From assembly GCA_002049455.2 (NCBI GenBank), contig KV918907.1, positions 62,001 to 126,000 on the forward strand: DNA of 64,000 nucleotides. Direction: 5' to 3'. Shown one piece after another: positions 31,151 through 40,187 of the stretch. Every line of letters begins with the position of its first letter. Position 1 is the first letter of the stretch. The position numbers and the translations under genes are program-made. The stretch is from Porphyra umbilicalis. Lineage: Eukaryota > Rhodophyta > Bangiophyceae > Bangiales > Bangiaceae. The notes beneath the pieces were generated by a model. The model was given only the letters and a program-made list of their open reading frames with translations. It made no database searches and was not told where the DNA came from.

Positions 31151-33235
31151 TATATCTGCATGATGTGATCGTTTTTTCGAGGTCCCCCGAGGAACACTTG
31201 CAGCACCAGGAAGAGGTGCTGACGCTGCTCGGGAAGGCAGGTGTCACCTTGAAGGCGTCAAAATGCCACTTCTTCCAAGAGGAAGTGGATTTCCTCGGTC
31301 ATGTGATCCGACCGGGACGGGTACAAGTCCTACAAAAGAACCTCCGGGCAACGTCTCCGTTTTCCGGAAACCCAGACCCAGATGAAGAGTTTTCTGGGTA
31401 GTTGCGGCGTGTGTCGCCGCTTTGTAGCTGACTTCGCAAAGATAGCGAAGCCCATAACAGCACCAAGCTTCCTAAGAAGCTTCCTCCTCCTTCAGGGGAG
31501 GAGATAGACGCCTTTGAGATACTCCGAGGTCTTCTGTTTGACGCCCCTATCTTTGCCGTGCACAAGAGGCACGGAAGCTACATCGTCGATGCAGACGCCA
31601 GCTATGAACAGTTGGATTGTTGCTTACAACAGCAACAGTCCGACGGGGAATACCACCCTATCGGCTACTACAGCCGTGCGCTTCTCCCTGCGGAGAAGAG
31701 TTATTTCGCTACGGAAATCGAGGCGCTAGGCGTCGTCTGGGCCGTGACCTATGTACAGTCCTACCTCGAAGGTGCGGAATTCGTGGTACGGTGTGATCAC
31801 CGCACCCTTTTATCGGTCCTCACTAATACGAGTCCGAATGCTCGGAATAACCGATGGCGACTCCGATTGTCGGAGTACAACTACGAGATACGGCATAAGC
31901 CAGGGAAAGATCACAAGGTGGTAGACGCGTTATCGCGTCTACCTACAGACGGTCTGGACACCTTACCTCTGGACGAGGACATCCCCGTCCTGGCCGTCGA
32001 GACCCGAGCCAGTGACGCCTTACAGGAAGCATCACCGGACGAGGCCACTATGGAGGCCCTATGAGCCCAATACATCATCCTAGGCCAAGCTGAGGATCAC
32101 TTTTGTCAGGCAAGGCTGAAAAAGCTCGATGCTCCTCCGCCCCTAGACCCGACTTCGAGTCGAGAAGTGTTCTTCTTCCGGGAGAAGAACTGGCTACTCT
32201 GCCGCCGCTCGGTGTGCGGAACGGAAACCCAAGTGGTTATCCCGGAGGCGTTAAATGAGCGCCTCCTGATACACCAACACCAGTTGGCGCCAGCCGGGCA
32301 TCCCGACACGACAAGGATGTACAACACCCTTCGTAGGTATGTGTACTGGCCGACGATGGTCGTCGACGTGTACAAGAACGTGGAGCAATGCCCCGCGTGC
32401 GCCAAAACCCGCCTCTCGGAGAGGGAACGCACGACGGTGATGAAGCTTTTCACCGCCGACGAGCCCTTGTCGGGGCTCGCTATGGACCTTTTTGGCCCAC
32501 TGCCTACCTCTAAAAGGGTTCTCAAGCACGTCCTGGTCAGGGATTGCCAGGATGTGCATTTCGGGGCGAAATAGGATACGGATACATGCCGATGCTGTGG
32601 ATCTGATTACGGGTAATTACCATCATCCCCGACTCTCTCCTTACGGACAACAGGCCGCAGTTTGCCTCGGTATATGACCAGGTCATCCTGGGCTTACTCG
32701 GTATAGCTTCGAACTATACCTCGTCGTATCACCCGCAGACGAACGGGCAGGTGGAGCGGTATAACCGCATCCTCGTTCGCCAGCTCCGCTGCTATGTGGC
32801 GGAGCACCAAGCCGAGTAGGACAGTTATCTGTCCCTTTCGACCACTGCGGACAATACGCAGGTCCATTCTAGCACTGGGGAGATCCCCTTTGCTTTTGTG
32901 AGCTCGAGGCGGCTCCCACTGATTGACAACGAGAGAATTCCTCGGCTGAGACAAGCCGAGGAAGGACCGGTCAACGCCAGCTCGGCGGCGGAACAATAGG
33001 CGGAGGACCTTAAGGCTCTCATACCAAAGGTGCGACAGCACCTGGGTAAAGCCCAGGCAGCGTACAAGCTCGCGTTCGACGCACGCGCTCGAGAAAAGAA
33101 TAACCAGCGAAAACGTGGGGAACGGGTGTAGCTGGATGCCTCCTCCCGCTCGCCGAAAAAGCTTGGGTTCAAGACCAAAGGGACGTACATGGTGCTACAG
33201 ATCTATGGATAGCGGTTCCTGATAGAGAGCCCTAG
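31151..33235 (+). mobile_element. Ty3/gypsy relic, family B, 3' part (RT end, RNase H, integrase)
   Basis: Encodes the end of the reverse transcriptase (DVIVFSRSPEEHL, LGHVIRPGRV), RNase H (HPIGYYSRALLPAEKSYF, RCDHRTLLSVLTN), the linker KPGKDHKVVDALSRLP, the integrase zinc region (HQHQLAPAGHPDTTRMYN ... CPACAKT) and core blocks (AMDLFGPLP, SYHPQTNGQVERYNR). It continues after the piggyBac-like element as the short tail 36757-36925. A hAT-like end fragment is embedded at 32538. Fossil, several breaks; same strand and family as 4940-7251. Confidence 0.85.
32538..32622 (+). mobile_element. hAT-like end fragment inside gypsy B integrase
   Basis: Starts CAGGGATTGCCAGGATGTGC and then tracks the left end of the element at 16531 (CATTTCGxGGCGAAATAxGA, ATACGGATACA, GCCGATG, ATCTGATTACGG). 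It matches for about 85 bp and then stops. No matching right end or 8-bp duplication was found, so this is a truncated copy of the same non-autonomous hAT-like family. Confidence 0.7.
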
Positions 33236-36200
33236 TGTCTATTCTACCAGTCATTGGCATCATTTGATGCCAAGGCTGTGCTTAATTCATGCCATGCCGG
33301 GATCACCAATTTGAGCCTCCCACCATATGAGATATGCGAGTATGCGGTGCCGACGGCGCTTCTCGGCTTCACTGCGCTTTCCCTCAGATTAACGATGTTC
33401 CCCGTCCGATCTTGATGAGTAGAAGTGACCGTTGGATGGATCCCGCAACAGAGCCATCCAAAAACCAGCAAGCGAAAGACTGCTTCTTGGCCCCATTCTG
33501 GGCCACTTCACCCGCCATGCATCTCAGTTGCAACCAGCTGCTGACAGACAGTTGTCGTTGGCTGCGCTCCCGGTCAGGCCGGCCGACCACAGAGCAGATC
33601 TGGATGCAACGGTACATGCAAGGTACATTATTCACGGCGTGGAATGCGCAGTCGAGATCCCCCCATATCCACCTACCGCACAACAGGCCCACCCAGACGT
33701 TGTCACAGCCAGGCGTCGTGTGCAGCAAGCAAATGAAACCGGAAGCAGTCGCGACCCGTCTTCGGCCCGCACAAAGATATCTCACCACCCACGCTTGGAT
33801 CGCGACACCCGAAGCACACGAGTGTGCTGCGATTCGTCCTGAACACGCGACAGCGGCGCTGCGCCAAGAACGCGGCACCGCCAGCCGACGGTGGGACGCG
33901 CCGCTTCGTCGTTGGTGTCAGGTGCAGGCCCACCCCGTATGCGGGGGCCACAGTCGCGTCGGTGGCTGCCTGCGCGGTGCGCGGCCGCCAGCCCGTGCTG
34001 TCAAAGGTGTTGTCTATCAGCCCGGACGCCAAATCCTCGTAGAAAGTCGCCTGCTTCAGGGACGCGGCCGATCCGCGTGCTCCCAAGTGCAGCATCCAAG
34101 CGTCGACAATGCAAACGCCCAGAAATGAGAGATTGACACGCTGCGACCAGTCGTGAGTCCCGAGCTTGTGCTCCAATCTTAAGTCATCTTGGCGGCACCG
34201 GTTGTGCCGATCAATCTGCGCGCAGCACGAGTAGTAAATCTCTGCAACTTCCGGCTGCGTCATCGACACCGCGACACGCTCAGCCCCGCCATCGAGCTGC
34301 CTCCACCGCAGGCGCTCGCATGGGGCACCAGCACTTGTGGACCCGGCAGAGGCCACAAAATAGCGCCGGTCCCGGTCCGCTCGAAGCACCGCAATGAGCT
34401 CTGGGGGCCCCAACGGACTCGGGTGGACCATCGACACCCAATCGCCTCGCGCGCTTAGATGACGGGCCGCTAGCGGTGCCATCGGGAACCGTCGGTGGGC
34501 AGTCTTAACGACACCGATAAACCGCAGTCCCGATGCCTGCAGCGACAGAGCTGCCTCCACACTCGCGAAGTAGGAGTCGGCGCGCACGATGCGGTCAGTC
34601 CCCGCCCAGGGTCCGACCAGCCGTTGCAATACGGTAGTCCCGAGAAACAGCTGCGTCTCGGCGGCAGAGAGGTTGGCGTGCTTGGCGGCGGCGGTTGTCA
34701 CGAGGTGAAGATGAAGAATGATGCCGCTGCGTCCACATGCCGCGTTCTGGATCTCGCGGCCGTTTTCTGGCTTACGGTCAATGGCCACGTACATTGGTAG
34801 ACCAACCGAGCTCCAATGACCCCCGAGACCGTACCACTTCAGAATGGACTCGTCGACACATATAGTGTCTCCTGGGGTCACGTGTGCCTTCCGGTGGGCA
34901 TTGATTGAAGAAATGAAGTCGTTGAAGAGGGCCCACCTGAAGCGCTCCCCGCTCGGGTCGTCGGCTGCCGGACCACCCGTCGGCTGCTTGCTGAAGGTAA
35001 GCGCCGACCACAGGGCGTCGAAGCGGAGGCGAGGCATGCCGGTGCGCGCGTTAAACGCCGGGACAGGCATTTGCTTTGACCGTGGCTCTGTTGCCCACAG
35101 GTCAGCTCGAGACCCGAACTCAAAGCGCGTGGCAAGGATGAGCACGCCAAGGACCTTTAGAATCTCGCCGGGTAAGGTAGAAGCGAGACCCCGCCCTATG
35201 AGTTTGGCGGACGTCAGCGACGTCATTAACGACAGCAACACTTGTGGGAAGACGGCGAAGAAGTAATCGAGGGGAGCGCGAGTTCGACCAAACCCAACGT
35301 AATCGCCTCCCTCGCTGATGATTTCACCGCCCTGGGTGCGCACTGACCACGGCCGCCGCGGCACAGGCCCCCCAATGGGCTGTGGGACCGCTTTGTCCCT
35401 CCACTCGAATCCGTGCGCTAAGGTCCCCGACGTAGTCGACGGCAATCCCGGCGGACTGAAATCTCGACGCCGGTGGGGCACCCGCCAGCGCATGGGGGCC
35501 ATGAACCGGCGCCTGGAACGGGCCACCAGATGCAGCCTTCGTAGAAACACCGACACGCACGGAATACTGGTCATCACCAGACCCCAGCGGGGGATGACGA
35601 AGTAACGAGTCGGATGGCGGCGGGGTGACAGGCAGGCCCGCCAGAAGCTCTAGGCGGCCATCAATGGAGGCGGCCACACGCAGCAACAAGGCCAGTCCCG
35701 GCCGTGCAGAGTCCCTGCCCGCCTCATGGTCCCCAACGACCGTCGACACAGGAGGGGAGTGCGTCAGCGGACGCGAGGTAGAAGCTGGTTGCGAAATCGA
35801 CACACGAGTTCCACCCGTCGCGGAATCGATAGGCGGATCCGCACGAGCATTGGAAGATGGGGCAGGGGGGCATGGAACGGTAGAGGCGGGAGCGTGACCA
35901 GCACGAACAGAGCGGAGGCCCAGCGTCTTGACCACCGTTGGGCCGAGGCACTCAAACCGTCCCGTGATTGTCGTTGACATCCGGCCATCAATCTTGGTTC
36001 TCGTGACCTCGGTGACAGCGCCGTTTGCCGTCGCTTCATCTGCTTGGCTGCCGAGAAAGAGTGCACACGTGAAGGGGGTGCGGACGTGCTTGGCCTTCGC
36101 GTGGATAGCAGACCCTACCATCAGCCGAGGATCCACCATCGTTCGGAGAGACGGACGGGTAGCGGCGTGCACGAGAGAGGAAAAGGGGGGGGGGGGGGGG

Positions 36201-36752
36201 TGGGGGAGGGATGACACAATGAGAAAGGAGGAGTGCGGTGCGGCGGGCGTGGAGGACACTCTTGATACCTTCCGCAACTCGCGCATGCGGCACACATCCC
36301 GAGCGAGGACCAGTCCAGTGCGAGCCTCTGAGGGGGTGCAGTAGAAACGCTCGGTGCGGGTGTGCGGCTGCCACTGTGACCGAAAGGGCCACCCGACGGT
36401 GCTGCTGCTCGGAAAACGCGGTTGCATCGACGCTCTGCCTCACGGTTCTCCCTGAGAGGAGGGTTCCCGCGCTCAATCGGCCGTTGCTGGGCTCGGGGGT
36501 GACAGCAGCAGCGAGCATTCCGCGCTCCAGGCGCCCCCACACTCGATGGAAGTTTTACGTATGCGGGGCCATGGACCAGCAACCATCGACAGTTAAAGGT
36601 CTTCGTGGTGACCCGAAGGTAATCAGATGGCGCTAGTTTCATTTCTTGCATCAGAATCGCAATCAGACGAGCCCTTGGGTCAGGGGAGCTCATCCAAAAA
36701 CGGCATCAATTGACACCCTGCGCATCAATTGATGGCAATGGTAGAATAGACC
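33236..36752 (-). mobile_element. piggyBac-like DNA transposon, 3.5 kb
   Basis: The outer ends are inverted: TGTCTATTCTACC on the left and the complement of GGTAGAATAGACC on the right. Both are followed inside by short ATCAATTGATG/ATCATTTGATG palindromic motifs. The element sits inside gypsy B, whose sequence resumes directly after it. At each side the flank carries CCCTAG (33230-33235 and 36751-36756), present once in the inferred uninterrupted target. The duplicated target is therefore within CCCTAG, most simply the palindrome CTAG, not TTAA. It carries one gene, the transposase on the minus strand. Confidence 0.75.
33703..36139 (-). CDS. piggyBac-type transposase (DDE_Tnp_1_7), one frame change
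   Basis: The main minus frame (35577 to 33703, 624 codons) has the piggyBac core. D242 lies in TICVDESILKWYG, D334 in IVRADSYFASVEAA and D456 in AQIDRHNRCRQ, matching the three catalytic Asp of the family. A Cys-rich C-terminus follows (STLVCFGCRD ... LCGPKTGRDCFRFHL), the zinc-binding tail used for end recognition. The N-terminal domain is in a second frame upstream. The best start is the ATG at 36139, followed by MVGSAIHAKAKHVRTPF and ATANGAVTEVTRTKIDG. The two frames overlap between 35324 and 35577, so a single frame change or a small intron lies there. All catalytic residues are intact; the copy looks fairly young. Confidence 0.85.
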
Positions 36753-36756
36753 CTAG

Positions 36757-36925
36757 GGGCATCAGGACCGTGAGCAGTGGCCATGTCACCGGAGATCCCA
36801 CGCCCCAGGCGCAGGACGCCAAGTGGACCGCCACCTCTGAAACGGAGAGCAAGTCCCGTGATCTAAGTATATGTGTGCATCACTACACTTTGAGAGCACC
36901 CTGTCCTAAAGGCCAGGGAAAAGAG
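36757..36925 (+). mobile_element. Gypsy B tail after the piggyBac insertion
   Basis: Reads on from the integrase C-terminal region (RTVSSGHVTGDPTPQ) and finishes with the segment shared with 28507-28612 and 37850-38287, ending at the purine run GGGAAAAGAG. The purine run may be a polypurine tract. Fossil. Confidence 0.65.
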
Positions 36926-37108
36926 ACCTATTTGGGCAATTCGGGAACGTCACATGAACGCGTGCGAGATTCTTGAGAATATGGCGCGTCGCCAAAGAAT
37001 GATCGGATCTGAGAAACGCTCACAGCAAGTCACAGCAGTTCACAGCTGCTCACAACACAGAATTTAAAATTGCTGTGATCGCCCTTGCCTCCCACAGAGC
37101 CATCCAGG

Positions 37109-37838
37109 CAGAGGTGTGATTAAATCAAAAGTGGGCCCGATTTTTTTGTGATTTAAATCTCCCCTCGATTTTAAACCGTATGGGGCGATTTTTATTGATT
37201 TGATCAACACCCACCGATTTTTATCAGGACCGATGATTTATACTCAAATCAAATACTTTAAGTAGCAGGTAAGTGGGATCAAGGTCTCCTCAGGGCCGAT
37301 TTTTGGTACCTGTCGAAGCTGAAGACAACCGAGAGCGCAACGAGAAGACACAAGATCGGGTCTGATGGCCTCAATCGACAAACAAGCACGAGAGATATGG
37401 ACAGCGCCAACAACACCCCAGCTGTACATGAGCAAACTGCAGAGCCGTATCTCGGACTGCACGTCAGGCAAGAATGAACGCTGGGCACCTGACTTTAAGC
37501 ACGCCTGAAGGGGACGGACATGGAGAACAGGCCCGGAGTGGCACTGTATGCTTCGGGTGGCAAAATGGTGCCTTTCTCTTACACCCGAGAAGTTCCCGGA
37601 GCTGTGAAGATGTTGCCGGATGGAAACGGAGAACAAGGCCATCACGACGAAGCGCTCTTGATGTCGCCGAAACTAATGTAGCACCCGTTTGGCACCTCCA
37701 AATTCAATGTTTCAAGAAAAGAAGGGGGGCTATATGAAAGAGGTCAAGGGATTTAAATCATACAGGGCTCGATTTCTATTGATTTAATCATTAAAATCAG
37801 CTTGATTTAAATCACATTGAAATCACTTAACATCTCTG
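37109..37838. mobile_element. AT-rich hAT-like element (tentative), GATTTAAATC repeats
   Basis: Markedly AT-rich against its surroundings. The left end CAGAGGTG and right end CATCTCTG are inverted. Inside each end there are repeated GATTTAAATC, GATTTTTAT and TGATTTAATCA motifs. The CAGAGNTG terminus fits hAT elements, but the 8-bp flanks (CATCCAGG and CTGAGAAC) do not match, so boundaries or class may be wrong. No coding frame. Confidence 0.4.
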
Positions 37839-37849
37839 CTGAGAACACG

Positions 37850-38287
37850 AATGGAGACTGCCACCTCTGAAACGGAGATCAAGTCCCGTTATCTAAGTAT
37901 ATGTGGCGGCTGATTTTAGAGTCCGCGATCTATGGGGCTGTCAACATTTCTGACCTATTCAGACCTCAAGAATCGTCTCGTCACGAACTGTCGAACGCCG
38001 CCTTCGCCATCTGCACTGAATCAAATCCCAGAGCAGGGATGTAACTTTCTCGACCCATGACGTTCTGCTGACTTAAGCCCAGAACCAGGAAAGGACTGGC
38101 CAGATCACCCATGAAGGGGGATCGCGACTCAGGATTGACCCGTGTGACTTTAGATCGAACAATCTTTAACTCGCCGTATCTCCGTTCGATGAAGCTCACC
38201 TAGATCGCGGATTCTAAAATCAGCCGCCACATATGTGTGCATCACTACACTTTGAGAGCACCCTGTCCTAAAGGCCAGGGAAAAGAG
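37850..38287 (+). repeat. Gypsy B tail segment, third copy, split by a MITE
   Basis: Same segment as 36822-36925 (CTCTGAAACGGAGATCAAG ... GGCCAGGGAAAAGAG), interrupted after CTAAGTATAT by the 328-bp element at 37903-38230 and resuming at 38231. The uninterrupted copies provide the empty site. Confidence 0.8.
37903..38230. mobile_element. MITE, 328 bp, 30-bp TIRs, ATAT duplication
   Basis: Begins GTGGCGGCTGATTTTAGA and ends with the complement (TCTAAAATCAGCCGCCAC); the TIRs continue through CGCGATCTA, with one mismatch in 30 bp. ATAT is present on both sides (37899-37902 and 38231-38234) but once in the two uninterrupted copies of the host segment, so insertion and target duplication are directly shown. 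No coding frame. The superfamily is not clear from a 4-bp duplication alone. Confidence 0.9.
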
Positions 38288-38346
38288 TTCCAAATCGGCC
38301 TCTGCGGGGTCGAATGACATATTTGCCACCCCGCCCGAGACCCCCG

Positions 38347-39318
38347 TATGGTGCTTTGCTGAGAAATGGAGCATGCACGTTTGCGAGTGCAAACGTTTGC
38401 CGAGGTGGACCGACGTCAGGATGTCCGTCAGATCATCTCTCACCTGGGTTCAGGGGACCGAGAGCGTCCCAAGTGCATTTGCACCTGGCACCACCGGCGA
38501 AAGCCACAGCCACCCACTGGCACATGGTATGACGTGGGATTCAGGCCTCATCATGCAGCCAATGACTTCTCATGATTCAATGTCAAGAACACTGCCCAAA
38601 CCCTCTCAGAATGCAGGTTCAATGAAAGTGACCACCTGCCCATTGGCCGCGTCAGGCGGCCTACTTTCACAGTATTTTAGCCGGATCTCCACGGTTGACA
38701 GAGCAGGGACTGCGCACCTGTGCCATCTGGTGCCCCAGAAGAGACGCAGGTGGGCTGGATCCAGTCACTGCTGTACCCTTCATCGACGGTGATTGGTCAA
38801 CAGATTGTCTGTGACTCGTCTCGATGTCAATGAACAAAGGCGATCTACTGGTCACAGGGCTCACGTGTTCGGAGGGCCAATGAACGGGCCGAACGGACAG
38901 AAAAGAATTGCAAGAACTCCTCAAACGTCCTGCATGTTCGGAGGCCGATTCAGCCTCTACGAGCAAACATGAGGGGCCGGTTGGGAGGGACGCTCCTGAC
39001 GGCACCGCAGTGGCCGGTGGCTTAAGAAGTCTTGTCCTGATTAGGCTGTCAGCGTGCATGTTCTGGCATCGTTTCACAAAGACTGCCGCGGGTGTCAGCA
39101 GGTACTTGTCACCGGGTCACTCAGAGTGCGGTTTTCCAGCTGCTGTCAGCCTTTGTCGGCCCAAGGGCCCGGCGAACCTGGTCGGGATGCTTGACATGTC
39201 ACACATCACCCGGAGATATCACGGGTCTCCCTGCAGCACGGGTCAATGCTCACAGTGGCCGGGTGTGCATGTTTGTTTGCGCAAACGTGCATGCTCCATT
39301 TCTCAGCAAAGCACCATA
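38347..39318. mobile_element. Non-autonomous TIR element, 972 bp, TA-bounded
   Basis: The first 39 bp (TATGGTGCTTTGCTGAGAAA ... CACGTTTGCG) and last 39 bp are perfect inverted repeats, bounded by TA. Just inside them are further CAAACGT/ACGTTTG motifs. The interior has short frames without recognisable domains, so it is non-autonomous. TA ends suggest Tc1/mariner affinity, but the termini differ from the TACAG family. Confidence 0.8.
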
Positions 39319-39417
39319 GACGCGTGCGCCCCGGGCCGCCCATATCTGGGCCCCCTTCACGCCTCCGCCGGGCCCGATCTGCCGGTCCGCCCGCGTGCCC
39401 AAGTCCGCCAGACCTGC

Positions 39418-39553
39418 TACAGCCGTTCTCCCAAAAATCCCGCACTCCGACAGTTGCAAAAGAGTGCCAAATCGGCCTCTACGACGCCGCAGAGGCCGAT
39501 TTAGAACTATTTCGCAACAGTTGGAGTGCGGGATTTTTGGGAGAACGGCTGTA
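39418..39553. mobile_element. Palindromic MITE, 136 bp (copy 2)
   Basis: Starts TACAGCCGTTCTCCCAAAAA and ends with its complement. The two halves fold together almost completely, with the loop around ACGACGC. TA-bounded. Same 136-bp length and internal phrases (AAATCGGCCTCT, GCAACAGTTGG) as 29547-29682. A fragment of its centre also appears at about 38288-38315. It lies about 630 bp upstream of the STAND gene ATG. Confidence 0.9.
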
Positions 39554-40046
39554 TACCTTGTTGGCTCTTGGTGGAGCGAGGCGAGGCGCCACACGCCAGC
39601 TGCCGTGCTGTCCGTCGCTGTCGGTGGTGGGGGCCCCGTTGTGCTGACCCGCTCGGTGCGTGATATGCTGGAGAGACATGTGTCGCGGCCGCAGCAGCGG
39701 GCTCTCGTGCTTCCTGCCGGTGGAGCGGGGTCTCCGGTGCTAACAGACAGTTGCGTCGTGGGGCTCTGTGTGCAGCGCGTTGTGAGACGTGTCGCGCGCC
39801 ACGCCAGGTGCGCGCGGACGAGCACGCGTACTGCGGCCGTTGGCTGTTGCGCGGGAGGCTCATGCGGCGGGGTTCCTGGGCGTCGCAACTGCGTGCGCGG
39901 CGTTCCGTCGGCGACGAGGGGGGTGCGGCCCGTTTGGGGGTGGCGGGGATCCGCCTGCGGCGCCGGCGGTAGCGGCGGCGGGTTTCAGAGCGCGGCTGTC
40001 GCCCTCTGTCCGCGAAAAGAACGGCGGCGACTTGACTGTCATCGAG

Positions 40047-40100
40047 GTGGGAGCCTCCACCTTGGCGGGAGCCTCCACCTTGGCGGGAGCCTCCGCCTTG
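40047..40100. repeat. 18-bp tandem repeat, three copies, upstream of the STAND gene
   Basis: Units at 40047, 40065 and 40083 of the form GCGGGAGCCTCCACCTTG, differing by one or two bases. They lie 88 bp before the likely ATG, in the leader or promoter. The repeat is in multiples of three and would code if translation started upstream, but no in-frame ATG precedes it. Confidence 0.8.
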
Positions 40101-40187
40101 GTGGCGTCCTCGCCGACTGTAGTGCGCCATCCGTCTTGTGGTAACACCCCCGCGTCTAGCTACACCGTCGGGGGCCCCGCGGAGCCG

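Noticed and set aside
37109-37838. Confident hAT call
   Set aside because: Ends fit, but the 8-bp flanks differ, so only a tentative label was kept.
39789-40187. N-terminal extension of the STAND gene
   Set aside because: The frame is open but contains no in-frame ATG before 40188; only a GTG could start it, unlikely in a eukaryotic nuclear gene.
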